A program made the translations under genes and the position numbers. This document shows positions 10,340-21,789 of a stretch of 64,000 nucleotides of DNA, in pieces. This stretch comes from Cymodocea nodosa (lineage: Eukaryota; Streptophyta; Magnoliopsida; Alismatales; Cymodoceaceae). Below the pieces are notes generated by a model. That model had not been told where the DNA came from. It saw nothing but the letters and a program-made list of their open reading frames with translations, and did no database searches. The number at the start of each line of letters is the position of its first letter. The stretch's first letter is position 1. Location of the stretch: the NCBI GenBank assembly GCA_036874045.1, contig JAZBRI010000003.1, positions 1,190,501 to 1,254,500 on the forward strand, given 5' to 3'.

Positions 10340-10782
10340 AATAGCAAATTTCATCTTAAATGCTTATGTGATACAGATTGGGTTGGTTGTACACTCCGTA
10401 GACAATCTACAACTAGATTTGCTATTTATATTGGGGATTCTCTTATTTCTTGAAAAATTATAAAAAACACACACACACACACACACATTATTTCTAAATC
10501 TTTTTTTGAAGAAGACATGTTCATGGAAGCTGCTACTAATAAAATTACATGGCTAACTTTTCTTTTGTGTGATTTGGGTTATCCAAGATGGTATTATTGA
10601 ACTCTACCGTGATAATGAAATTGTTCAGCATATTACCAACAATCTAATATTCTATAAGAACATAAAAGATATGGAATTTGATTGTCACGTAGTTCATGAA
10701 AAGGCTTAAAATAATTTTATCTGAGTTCATCCATGTAACAAGCAAAGATCAAATTACAAATGTGTTAACGTGAAGTGTTGTT
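10340..10782 (+). mobile_element. Copia RNase H remnant with an (AC)n tract
   Basis: Reads CDTDWVGCTLRRQSTTRFAI then YIGDSLIS (copia D.DWAGC...RRSTTGY...G..LISW), interrupted by an (AC)n microsatellite at about 10467-10487. It continues with EAATNKITWL, QDGIIELYRDN, HITNNLIFYKN and FDCHVVHEKA, the end of the copia polyprotein. Together with 7790-8275 and 9606-10175 this gives gag, protease, RT and RNase H in the right order on the + strand. Confidence 0.78.
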
Positions 10783-10794
10783 GTCTGGATCTTT

Positions 10795-11130
10795 CCATCC
10801 TTTGTTGTGAAGATTAAGAAGAAGGTGTTTATACGTCCATTGTTATTTGTTGAGGGGGAGTAAGTTGGGAAAGTGTATAAATTGATTAAGTTCCTATATG
10901 GTTTGAAATAAGTCCATAAAAACAAGTTTTCAAAGTTATCTTATACTCTTCTTCATGCTGGTTATAAACAATGCACGTCTAATTATTCCTTATTTGTTTG
11001 CAGACAAAGTGATATACATGTTATTGTTCTTGGTTATGTTGATGACGTCTTGTTTGCTAGAAATAATATGTCTGCTATAAAACGGTCAAAAGATCAACTT
11101 AAACAGCAATTCGTCAAAGTGATATACATG
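10795..11130 (+). mobile_element. Second copia RT fragment abutting the PLR3 unit
   Basis: Reads VYIRPLLFVEGE, KVYKLIKFLYGLK, SYTLLHAGYKQC, YSLFVCRQSDIHVIVLGYVDDVLF and NNMSAIKRSKDQLKQQF, a better preserved copy of the fragment at 3405-3867. It ends with a repeated GTGATATACATGTT (present at about 11005 and 11116). Homology with window position 1 starts just after, at 11144, so a duplication breakpoint or recombination point may lie here. Confidence 0.8.
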
Positions 11131-11346
11131 TTGGTTGTTATTTGGGTCTTTCTGTCCTTTATTGCTATTATTTCTTTTCTGAGGTGTTTTCTGCTATTTT
11201 CCAGAATTGTATTAAAACACCATTAGTCAATGAATTGTTCTCTTTTTGTTTCGATTCTTATACCTAACCTGTCCCCTTCCGCCGACACTGTCGCCTGCTT
11301 CTCGTCTGCCTTCATCTTGTGAGGTTTGCCTCCGGGATCGCAACAC

Positions 11347-12869
11347 ATGGCGTCGGTGAAGAGCAAGGTTCTGGTGGTGGGAGGGACGGGGTACTTGGGG
11401 AAGAGGCTGGTGAAGGCGAGCCTGGAGCTCGGGCACGAGACCTACGTCCTCCACCGCCCGGAGATCGGGGTCGACGTCGAGAAGGTGCAGCTGCTGATGG
11501 AGCACAAGGCCCAGGGGGCACGTCTCGTTGAGGGTTCCTTCTCCGACCACCGTAGCCTCTTCGAGGCCGTCAGGAAGGTAGATGTGGTCGTCTGCGCCAT
11601 CTCCGGCACGCACAACTGGAGCCTCTACATCCTCCTTCAGCTTAAGCTCGTCGATGCTATCAAGGAAGCTGGAAATGTTAGGGTAAACGTTCGTGCAGAT
11701 GTTAACTATATATATTAATTATCATCGACGTGCGGTAGATAACTTACCAAATAGCCAGCGTAATTAATTAATATCTCATTAATCTACGGTAAATTAAGTC
11801 TACCAATTACATTCGATCGATGTCCGGCGTTGAGGTTAAACTCCGATGGGTTGGATGCAGAGGTTCTTGCCGTCGGAGTTCGGCATGGATCCGTCGCGAA
11901 TGGGGCACGCGATCGAACCCGGAAGGGTGACGTTCGACAACAAGATGACGGTGAGGAAGGCCATTGAGAAGGCCGGAATCCCGTTCACCTACGTCTGCCC
12001 CGGCTGCTTGGCAGCGTACTTCCTCGGCGGCCTCTGCCAGCTTGGAACCATCATCCCTTCCACGGACACCGTGCGATTTCATGGAGATGGCAACGTCAAA
12101 GGCAATTAAATCTACTGAATTTTCTACATCTCTCGCACTCGTATCATGTCATCTAGATATATATATATGCCGCCAGGAATCTACGTGGACGAGGATGACA
12201 TTGCGATGTACACCATGAGGACCGTCGACGACCCGAGGACTCTGAACAAGACCCTGTACGTCCGACCGCCGAAGAACGTCCTCTCCCAGCGAGAGGTGGT
12301 CGGGATCTGGGAGCAACTGCTTGGGAAGGTTCTCCGCAAGACCAGCGTCTCCGACGAGGAATTCTTGGCTTCCATGAAAGGTAAAATTAAGCACCAGAAA
12401 CACTTACCACAGTATCGGTCTGACTGGTGAGAAATCTTTTAAGTTTGAATTGAAACAGTACATACATCTGCAGAGAAAAGTAGCCTTAGGGAAATTTTAA
12501 AAGAAAAAAAAAGAAAGAAAGAATTTTCATTTAAATGTTGATAAAAAATATGGCAACGACCTTAGCAATTTATGTTTACTTACGTGTTATTTAAAATTAA
12601 TCTTCTTCATTTTACTTCTTCATCACTAACTGCGGTCCACTAATTAATTAATAGGTTTTTAAATAAAAGCGGTATATATATATTTATTATTATATGCGTC
12701 AGCAGGGTTGGACTATGCTGACCAGATGGCAGTGGGACACTTCTTCCACCTTTTCTACGAAGGTTGTCTTACAAATTTCGAAATCGGCGAGGAGGGCGAA
12801 GAAGCCACAGAGTTATATCCGGAGGTTAAGTACACAACAGTCGGAGAATACCTCAAACGTTACCTTTAG
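11347..12869 (+). CDS. PLR: Pinoresinol-lariciresinol reductase, copy 3
   Basis: Four exons, 11347-11682, 11861-12101, 12177-12380 and 12706-12869, 314 aa. By eye the exons are identical to PLR1, including the THNWSL and CLAAYF variants and the GC donor of intron 2 (AAAG|GCAATT). It is the daughter of PLR1 in the 11.14 kb duplication. Because promoter block, introns and 3' flank are also shared, both copies probably share expression, and transcripts of the two could not be separated by coding sequence. Function is inferred as for PLR1. Confidence 0.92.
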
Positions 12870-13008
12870 AAATAAAATAGACGGTGGACGTTCCAATCCG
12901 TGTTGTTGGTTATCTTATTATATCGGTAATAACATATCTGGTCATGATTTAAATAAGATCTTTATTTCAATTATGAAGTTTGATTATTTGGTGTTTGTCG
13001 TTTTCACC

Positions 13009-13315
13009 GATAAATTGTCATCTCGACGTGATGGCGCCACCGTCTTTATTGAGAAGCTGTTGTTGCCGGTGGTTGAATTGCGTTCGAATATGTAATCTAG
13101 CTGAAAATGAAAAGATTATTTATCATGAAGATACCGGACCGGTGATTGAATTGCGTTCGAATAGGTAATCTACCTGGATCATAAATTGTCATCTTGACGT
13201 GATGACGTATCAGTGTCCACCGTCTTTATTTAGAAGCTGTTGTAACCGGTGATTGAATTGCGTTCGAATGTGTAATCTAGCTGAAAATGAAAATATCATT
13301 TATCGTGAAGATACC
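13009..13315 (+). repeat. Local tandem duplication 3' of PLR3
   Basis: Exact counterpart of the repeat at 1866-2171, offset by 11144 after a 1-bp T insertion near 13005 (GTCGTTTTCACC versus GTCGTTTCACC). Confidence 0.75.
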
Positions 13316-14548
13316 AAATGGTACTTTGCTGAAGTATTATTGTTTTCCAATTGAAAGTCTAGCAGTAATTACAGGAAATTATCTTGTTTGTTTCTTTAAA
13401 GGTTCGTCTAATTCAAATTGGAATTATAATGATCCAGTTGCCAACTTTATTCGTTCTTTACGTAGACTGACTGATTTGAATAATATCTGGGTTCATGTTT
13501 TAGGATAATTTCAGTAACATAGTTGGATAGGATTTCAAAAGTGTTGGATTATTCTTTTAGTTCTCTCTTGGTAATTTATTTACTTGTTTTGGGTTCACTA
13601 TTTTTCCCTGGTGTAGTGTATGAGAAATTGATTTCACAATTTATGGAATGCTTTTCATACTTTTCCGAAGATGTTTTCACTAATGTAGTCACGCAGTTTT
13701 CCAGTCTACGTTTTAGATCTGCAAATTTCAGATGCAAACTGCACTTGATCTGGAGTTTTAATCTATTCATGCTTACACTTGTTGGAAAGATCTCCATTTA
13801 AGATTGTTATAGACACTGATTTCATTGAATTCTGATTTGAAACAAAGAAGATAAGGACTTTTAAAGTTAAGTAGTGCATTCTATGTCGCGTCTTATCTTG
13901 TGTGCAACTGTCATAAGGAAGGTAGTTCTCATTATAGAATAACCCATTGAACTTTATGCTAAGTTTCTCCTTTGAGTTAAAGTACATCAAGAGCTTTTCG
14001 GTGATAGTTTAAACGTAATTTTTGGTGTTGTTTATTGTAAATTTCAAATTTTGGAGGTTTAGAGTGAAGATAGATTGCAATCTACTGTCTACCTGTATCA
14101 TTGGATTTCAAGATATTTTACACCTACTCTTAACTATGGGATTACATGTCATTATTTTTATCTTATAGTAAACTCTCAGAGGTTTTCATAGAACAATTAT
14201 TTGCTATTTTCGGATTTGAAAACTGGAAGTTAAAAATGATTGAAATAGAGAATATGAGAAGTTTTACAGTCTAGAACTATTTGATATTTAATCGTTTTAG
14301 CTTTTTAGTTGCTCACACATATTTTATATATTTGAGTTCAAATAATTTTCTTAATTAGTACATTGCATAATCTTTTCAAAGAGCATCTAAATATAATTTT
14401 TAGAGTTGTAGTGTATGATTTATGAATTTTCTCAATGCATCGACTCATCTGGAACCATAAACCCTAAAATTTATGTAGTTATATGACCTGCACTTTTTAT
14501 GGACATTATATATTTGGAATTTACAAATTTAAAACTCATACAAATCAC
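13316..14548. other. AT-rich 3' flank of PLR3, no gene seen
   Basis: Counterpart of 2172-3404 with at most a few base differences. Nothing coding is recognisable. Confidence 0.6.
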
Positions 14549-15011
14549 TTTTATTGTTGATGTTGCTCTTGAACGAGAACTTCAACAACTTGACGTGATT
14601 AATGCTTATCTTCATGAAAATTAAGAAAAGAATGTTTATATGTCCATTATTACTTGTTAAGAGGGAGTAAGTTAAGAAAGTGTATAAATTGAAAAAGTCC
14701 CTGTATAGTTTGAAGTAACTCCATAGAAACTAGTCTTTTAAATTATCTAATACTCTTATTCATGCTGATTATAAACAATGCATATCTAATTATTGCTTAT
14801 TTATTTGCAAACAAAGTGATATACATGTTAATCTTCTTAGTTATGTTGATGATATTGGAAATAATATATCAATTATAAAACAGTTAAAAGATCAACGTAA
14901 ACAATAATTTGCCATTAATGATTTGGGTAGATGAAGATGCATTTAAGTATTATCCAAGATGGTGTTGTTGGACTTTACTATGATAATTAAACTACTAAGC
15001 ATATTACCAAC
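14549..15011 (+). mobile_element. Copia RT/RNase H remnant, right-unit copy
   Basis: Duplicate of the fragment at 3405-3867, with the same stops. It ends in CCAAC at 15007-15011, where the solo LTR begins. Confidence 0.8.
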
Positions 15012-16449
15012 TGTACAGTGTCAATTTGTATTATTATATATGTTATTATTCATACATATTATGATTATAATGTGAAAATATTAAAGATATTATGAGAGAT
15101 TACATATAATGCACTTTTAATGTTTATGCATGTTATTTAAGTTCAAATACGTTTAAATGTACAAATTGAACCACATGTTTTATACTTAATGTTTGGAAGC
15201 ACATTTTGGTTATGCATTAGATGGTTATTGTTTTAGTTTATTTAGATAATTTTTATTATATCTAATGTTTGATTATTAATGTAATTTAAGTTATTTAATT
15301 GTAAAGTAAAGTCAAAAGGGATGACATGAGTATTTTGGGAATTAAGAAAATGGCCAACTTCCAACTCCAACATTGTTGGCCTCCTCTCTTCCACTCCAGC
15401 CACAATCTCTAGCCACAAGCAACTGTCGATCATCTCTCCTTCCTAAAAAGCACAACCTATGATAGAAACTCTCTTTCTCGATCTTTTCTCTCCTCTCAAT
15501 CTTAGCACAAAGAAGAAGATTTCCATGACTGTAGTTTGAGTTTCCTACCATCCTCTCATCTTCAGTGACGTCCTTAGTGCAAGGTAATGACGTGGAGAAT
15601 GCTTAGAGAAGGCACCCTTGCTATAGATTCGTGGAGCACCTATTTTTGTTGAGCTTCCTCCTCTCTCTTGAAGAACTCTCATCTTTAATTACCCTATTTT
15701 CTGTTTCAAATGCTAGATTTTCTACTTTAAAGAAGAATGTGTTTCATAAGCTATACTTAATGAAATCTAGTTCTGTAAAAAGCAATAGTTAGATTATTGA
15801 CTTATCTTTCTACGATTTTGATTTTGTTAATTTTCATGAAGAATTCAAAGAGATATGATCTTTCTTCTAGTTATACACAATTTAGTAATCACCTAGATTG
15901 TTTTGCACTCTCTTGATAAAATAACTACCGGAAGTACTTCAAGAGAAGCTTTTTTCTTGAAATCACTTTTATTATTTTGTACCTTGATGATCCTTTCTTC
16001 ATTGTACTTTTAGTAAATTTATTCTTTGGTAGGATGAAAGAAAAAATGTGTAGAGTTAAGCTTAATTTCAGTGATTTTTGGATAAGACAATTCTAGTGAT
16101 TCTTTTGTTTTCTTTGATCTCTCCTTGTATTAATTGAATGATTTGAATTTACTTCACCTTTATTGATGGTTTTCACTTGATAACAATATGTTAAACTACG
16201 AAAATGATTAGAATGCATATTTGGATGACATTGAGTTTTGCTTTGTATTTCTTTGAATATCTCTTAGAAAATCTTAAAGGATTAGGAATATTTGACTTTA
16301 CAAAATTTTGAGTTTTACTTTAAACAAGTTCTCTATGGATCCCCCTATACTCACATGTTATCTATGATAGACACCGTATACTTGGGATTATAAATTTTGA
16401 AACTAAATTTTTATAATATATTTATTGCAAATACCTTGAAGCTCGTACA
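15012..16449. mobile_element. Solo LTR, right-unit copy
   Basis: Duplicate of 3868-5297. The left target-site copy CCAAC (15007-15011) is intact, and the right copy reads CCTAAC (16450-16455), a 1-bp insertion. Several small differences from the left copy accumulate near 15385-15445 (for example CTGTCGATCATCTCT in place of CCGTTCTCCT). Confidence 0.75.
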
Positions 16450-16455
16450 CCTAAC

Positions 16456-16636
16456 AATCCAATGTTTTATAATAAAACAAATAGAGCTTGATTATCATGT
16501 AGTTCATGAAAAGGTTCAAAATAATCTTATCAACCTCATCCATGTAACAAGCAAAGATTAAATTGCATATATGTTAATCACTTCCCTGAGATCAAATTAG
16601 GCACTCATTTGACTTATGTGTGAACTTAGGGAGAAG
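16456..16636 (+). mobile_element. Copia RNase H C-terminal remnant, right-unit copy
   Basis: Duplicate of 5303-5482, again ending in the purine-rich GGGAGAAG directly before the PLR4 upstream block. Confidence 0.7.
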
Positions 16637-16854
16637 TGTAAGTTGTTTTTAGGGTCATTCTGTCCTTTCCTGTTATTGTTTCTTTTCTAAGGTGTTTTTT
16701 GCTATTTTCCAGTATTGTATTGAAGTACTATTAGTCAACGACTAGTTTTCCTTTGTTTCGACTATTAAAACCTGAACTCTCCCCTGCTGCCGACACCGTC
16801 GCCATCTTCTCATCTGCCTTCATCTCGTGAGATTTGCCTCAGGGATCAAAACAC

Positions 16855-18340
16855 ATGGCGCCGGTGAAGAGCAAGGTTCTGGTGGTGGGAGGGACGGGGT
16901 ACTTGGGGAAGAGGCTGGTGAAGGCGAGCCTGGAGCTCGGGCACGAGACCTACGTCCTCCACCGCCCGGAGATCGGGGTCGACATCGAGAAGGTGCAGCT
17001 GCTGATGGAGCACAAGGCCCAGGGGGCGCGTCTCGTCGAGGGTTCCTTCTCCGACCACCGCAGCCTCGTCCAGGCCGTCAGGAAGGTAGATGTGGTCGTT
17101 TGCGCCGTCTCCGGTGTCCACATCAGGAGCCACCACATCCTCCTTCAGCTGAAGCTCGTCCATGCCATCAAGGAAGCTGGAAATGTTAAGGTAAACGTTC
17201 GTCCAGATGTTTATTGTATATATCAATTATCATCGACGTATGGTAAATAAATTTTTCATTAATCTACGATAAAGTTTACGAATGTCGTCCCGCGTTGAGG
17301 TTAAACTCCGATGCAGAGGTTCTTGCCGTCGGAGTTCGGCATCGATCCGTCGCGCATGGGGCACGCGATCGAACCCGGAAGGGTGACGTTCGACGACAAG
17401 ATGACGGTGAGGAAGGCCATCGAGTCCGCCGGAATCCCGTTCACCTACGTCTCTGCCAGCTTGGGACCATCCTCCCTTCCACGGACACCGTGCGATTGCA
17501 TGGAGATGGCAACGTCAAAGGCAAGACTGCTTAATTTTCTACGCCTCTCGCACTCACGTCTCAAGTATATATATATGATAACATGCATGTGATTAGAATT
17601 TGATATCTCATACAAGTGGATTAAATTAATTTACCGATGACGACAGAACTATTTATTTACTGATACGTGCCACCAGGAATCTACGTGGACGAGGATGACA
17701 TTGCGACGTACACCATGAGGACCGTCGACGACCCGAGGACTCTGAACAAGACCCTGTACATCCGACCGCCGAAGAACGTCCTCTCCCAGCGAGAGGTGGT
17801 CGGGATCTGGGAGCAGCTCCTCGGGAAGGTTCTCCGCAAGACCAGCGTCTCCGACGAAGAATTCTTGGCTTCCATGAAAGGTAAAATTAAGCACCAGAAA
17901 CACTTACCTTAGTTCCAATGTGACTGGTGAGAAATCTTTTAAATTTGAATTAAACCAGTACATACATCTGCAGAGAAAAGTAGCCTTAGGGAAATTTTAA
18001 AAGAAAAAAAAAAAGAAAAAGAATTTTCATTTAAATGTTGATAAAAAATATGGCAACGACCTTAGCAATTTATGTTTACTTACATGTTATTTAAAATTAA
18101 CCTTCTTCGTCACTAACTGCGGTTTACTAATCAATAAAAGCGTTCTGTATTTATTTATTACTGTATGTGTCGGTAGGACTCGAGTATGGTCACCAGGCGG
18201 GAGTGGGACACTTCTACCACCTTTTCTACGAAGGTTGTCTTACAAATTTCGAAATCGGCGAGGAAGGCGAAGAAGCCACCGAGTTATATCCGGAGGTTAA
18301 GTACACCACAGTCGGAGAATACCTCAAACGTTACCTTTAG
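16855..18340 (+). pseudogene. PLR: PLR copy 4, frameshifted by a 37-bp deletion
   Basis: Exons by homology: 16855-17190, 17317-17520, 17677-17880 and 18177-18340. Exon 2 is 204 bases instead of 241. Relative to PLR2, 37 bases are missing after TACGTCTC; they encoded the STGCFAGYFLGGL segment of the substrate pocket. The deletion is bounded by CTC in PLR2, consistent with a microhomology-mediated loss. The frame shifts and reaches a stop early in exon 3, so only about 160 N-terminal residues remain in phase. The nucleotide-binding half is intact. Exon 4 is unlike PLR2 and matches the PLR1 type over GTGGGACACTTC and CCTTTTCTACGAAGG, which suggests gene conversion. All remaining splice sites, including the GC donor, are retained, so it may still be transcribed. 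Confidence 0.88.
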
Positions 18341-19232
18341 AAATAAAATGGACGGTGGACGTTCCAATCCGTGTTGGTTATCTTATTATATCGGTAATAA
18401 TATTGCTGGTCGTGATTTAAATAAGATCTTTATTTCAATTAAGGAGTTTGATTATTTGGTGTTTGTCGTTTCACCGATAAATCGTCATCCTAATGATGTA
18501 TCGGTGTCCATCGTCTTTGTTGGAAAGCTGTTATAACCAGTGATTGAATTACGTGAAAGTGTTGGCAGATAATGAGAAGATTATTTATCATCAAGATAAC
18601 GAACTAGTACTTTGTTAAAGTGTTATTGTTTTCTAATTGAAAATCTAACAGTAATTGTAGGGAATCAACTCGTATGTTTCTTTAAAAGCTCATCTAATCC
18701 CAATTGGAATTATAATTACCCAGTTCCCAACTTTATTTATTCTTTATGTAGACTGACTGATTTGAGAGGTATTATTTTTTTATTATCAATTTGAGAGTTG
18801 GAATATTCGTTGCAAGAAACCGTTCGTGGATTCATAATTTTTTTTACCAATAAATCAATTGTAAATTGCTTAATTGATTAAAAATAATTAATCATACTTA
18901 TAGCTAGTTTTATTAAAATTAAGGGTTTACATTTTTAAGTATGGCCAAGAACGCTATTATTATAAAAATCATTTATTGAAAAGGTTTAAATTTTGAAGAC
19001 ACGACGCTGACTCCTAACCGACCACTCCCTTTTAACTTCCCATATGTGATTATGACCAAAAATCCAATCTAAATCCAACGGCTGACGTTTCTCCTGCACT
19101 GCCACCGAACGCCACCGTCCATCGAATAAAACAATCGGCCACCTCCGATCATCCAGCATCCACCCCCCCACCTCTCTTCAAAGGAACTCCTCGTTCATTG
19201 CAAATACCCCCTCGTATTCCTCCGAAATCGCG
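18341..19232. other. PLR4 3' flank and PRA1 upstream region
   Basis: The first ~560 bases match the PLR2 3' flank. The rest is unique sequence upstream of the PRA1 gene, pyrimidine-rich close to the ATG. No clear TATA box is visible. Confidence 0.55.
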
Positions 19233-19925
19233 ATGTCGTCCTCCTCCCTCCCGCCCCCAATCCCCGTCTCCACCGTTCAGTCCACCACCGCCACCCCACC
19301 AATCTCGACCCCGGCGTTCCGGCTGTTCCTCGGCCGCCTGTACGGCGCCATCGGCCGCGCCCTCTCCAACAACCGCCCTTGGTCGGAGCTCCTCGACCGG
19401 TCGGCCTTCTCCCGGCCGGAGTCCCTCTCCGACGCCGTTTCCCGCATCCGGAAGAACCTCTCTTACTTCCGTGCCAACTATGCCTTCGTCCTTTCCCTCG
19501 TCCTCGCCTTGTCCCTTCTCTCCCATCCCTTTTCTCTCGTTCTCCTCCTCCTCCTCCTCGCCGCCTGGTGCTTCCTCTACCTCTTCCGCCCCTCGGAGCC
19601 CCCGCTGGTTCTCCTTGGGCGCCAGTTCACGGACCGGGAGACACTGGCGGGGTTGGTGGTGATGACCATCGTGGTGGTATTCTTGACGTCGGTTGGGAGC
19701 CTGCTGATGTCGGCTGTCGCGGTCGGGGCCACGCTGGTTGCCGTGCACGGGGCGTTCCGTGTGCCGGAGGATCTGTTCATGGACTACGAGGAGGTGGCTG
19801 GGACTGGTATCGGAATGGGGAGCGTCGGTGGCGGTGGAGGTGGGGGCTTCCTGTCCTTTCTTGGCGGTGCCGCGAAGTCTGCGGTGGCGACATCTGGCGG
19901 GCCTCCGGCGGTGTCTAGGGTTTGA
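19233..19925 (+). CDS. PRA1 family protein (prenylated Rab acceptor)
   Basis: Intronless gene of 230 aa, as is usual for plant PRA1 proteins. PRA1 proteins are small four-helix membrane proteins of the ER, Golgi and endosomes that bind prenylated Rab GTPases and influence vesicle trafficking. The N-terminus is Ser/Pro/Thr-rich and cytosolic. The conserved core starts at about residue 52 (PWSELLDRSAFSRPESLSDA, then RIRKNLSYFRANYAFV). Two hydrophobic double segments follow at about residues 84-116 and 140-171, with the short polar loop LFRPSEPPLVLLGRQFTDRE between. Near the C-terminus is an acidic DLFMDYEE segment and then a Gly-rich tail. It fits the PRA1-B type best. Coding sequence is strongly GC-rich compared with its flanks. 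A long antisense open frame here is a by-product of that composition. Confidence 0.93.
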   Translation: MSSSSLPPPIPVSTVQSTTATPPISTPAFRLFLGRLYGAIGRALSNNRPWSELLDRSAFSRPESLSDAVSRIRKNLSYFRANYAFVLSLVLALSLLSHPFSLVLLLLLLAAWCFLYLFRPSEPPLVLLGRQFTDRETLAGLVVMTIVVVFLTSVGSLLMSAVAVGATLVAVHGAFRVPEDLFMDYEEVAGTGIGMGSVGGGGGGGFLSFLGGAAKSAVATSGGPPAVSRV

Positions 19926-21597
19926 TGAGGTTGGTTTACTCTGGTCTTGCAATATTATTCTGCTCTCGTTTCAGCATGGTTGGTGGTGTTTGGATCTAAG
20001 ATCTAGAGGTTTTCATGTAGGAATGGGTGGTAAGATCCAAACTTTGAATCATCCAAGTAGAAATTTAATAACGGTGCTTACTTATTGTGGTAGAACTGGA
20101 TTTGGAATTGGCATTTTAAATTGGAGCTGGTTTATGGTTCTACAACAATGTAGATTTCAATTGGATTGCTTGTGTTCTCAGTTCTGAGATTTGCTTCATG
20201 ATCTGTAGGAACTAGTGTGGAAGGAAGAAATGCAAAGTTTTGATTGGAACATCTTTGTAAAGAAAACTATTGTTCTCAACTGCATTCATTGTGAACATCC
20301 ATCTTTCTAAAGAAGACTGGGTGCTTTGAATTTGAGATTCCCATGTGTTTTTTGCTGCTCCAGATCTGTGCTTCCTTCTTATACCTTTCAAGCTCTAATT
20401 TCCGTTCGTATTTTTTGATGGACTTGAAGCAACAACTTCAATGCTTCAGATAATATAGTTGGCTTTTCTATTGAAGTTTACATAATAGAAGTAAAGTTTT
20501 GAAATTTTGATGCTTGTTTGAAATCTGAAGTATGGTCAAAAAATCATACTTTTGATCAAACTATCCTATTTTCTTTTCTCTAATAGTAATAATAATGTTT
20601 TGTGAGGTATTTGACTGTGATCTACTACCTGTTCTCTTGGAAATGTACTGGAGCAAGCATTCTTCTATATATTGAACCCATGCGTGCAGTGGCTAGGATT
20701 TTAAGTCTTACATTCGCATGGCGTGTTCTCTCGTTAAGCCACGAGCTCAACCCGAGAAGAGATGCTCCGCCCCCAAGTAGATGATCATGCCTCCACCTCT
20801 GCAACTACTCCTGGCTTCTTCAAACACATAACCAGGATGATGGTTAAAAAGGAAAGTTTTCTAGTTTCTTTAAAATTAAGATTTGAAACCTACAAGATAC
20901 CTTACGGAAGGCAGCAGTGGTTTCTTCAGAAGAGGTACGTTAAACGATGGTAGTCTGTTTTGGTATGAAGTGATGTTACGGTGGGTGAAAATTTTAAAAA
21001 TGACAAAAAAAGGAGTCGAAGAAGAAGAGAGACAAGAAGAACGTGAAGAAGAAATTCATAAACGAGAGAGGGAATTTATAATAATAAAAAAATTGATTTT
21101 TTTTTTATTAAAAAAAGATGATAATAGAAAAGAACAAATGTACAAGTTTATTGGAATGCACGCCGAATGAAGTATGTGCAAGCATGCGTTGGCTTCATGA
21201 ACGGCTGGCACGCTTACCTGTGTTATTTTAATACAAATGAAATAGTAATGATTGAGTCAAATGAATTAGTTTATGCCTGCTTGTTATGAAATCAACCTAA
21301 TCATCTTGACTTTTATTTGTGTTTACGGTCAATGTGATTAAACAAAGACGATTTAGTAAGACAACTAACAATGGACTAATATTCAAATCCCGGTAAAAAC
21401 GCTATTATATCTAATAGATAGACTAACTCTCATTTTGAAACCGTTAAACGTAAACTGCACGATGTTGAAGGAAATCTCTCATTATTTTTCTCATTTCGCG
21501 AATTAGAATAAACATATTTGAATATAAATCTATAATATTATTATCGAAGGAATAAATAAAGAATAAAAAAATACTTATATTCTCTTTGAATAATTAG
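19926..21597. other. Spacer downstream of PRA1
   Basis: The first few hundred bases are probably the PRA1 3'UTR. The rest holds only short chance frames, including a lysine/glutamate-rich purine stretch at about 20995-21130. No gene is recognised. Confidence 0.5.
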
Positions 21598-21789
21598 GAG
21601 TGTTAGTGTCTGATGGAATTCAACTAATGGAAATTAAAATCGTTGAATTCCATTAGAATGTCGTTAATGTGTACAATATTGAATGAAAATGAAAGTGTAA
21701 ATTTACCGACATATAAATATGTAAATTTACCTTTATACTTCCCTTATTTCCGACCTCCCAAGTTTGGAAAATTTTTCACCCCTGCATAC

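Larger units (their letters stand above)
1..11143 (+). repeat. Left unit of an ~11.14 kb tandem segmental duplication
   Basis: The sequence from position 1 reappears from 11144 with an offset of 11143 (PLR1 start 204 versus PLR3 start 11347). After a 1-bp insertion near 13005 the offset is 11144, and it is about 11153 around PLR2/PLR4. Exons, introns, microsatellites and the inserted solo LTR are all shared, and I saw only scattered single-base differences, so the copy is recent. Matching sequence already begins at base 1, so the true left edge lies outside the window. The unit holds PLR1, copia remnants, PLR2 and a second set of copia remnants. Confidence 0.9.
11144..18900 (+). repeat. Right unit of the tandem segmental duplication
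   Basis: This unit carries PLR3, copia debris with a solo LTR, and PLR4, colinear with 1-7795. Similarity to the left unit fades where a short AT-rich stretch ends in both copies (about 7795 and about 18900). After that point the left unit runs into copia gag-like sequence, whereas the right unit runs into the PRA1 promoter. The upstream edge at 11144 directly follows a copia reverse-transcriptase fragment. Confidence 0.88.

Noticed and set aside
19149-19952. 267-codon open frame antisense to the PRA1 gene
   Set aside because: Composed of Arg/Gly/Glu-rich mirror sequence of a GC-rich gene. The + strand frame has clear PRA1 domains.
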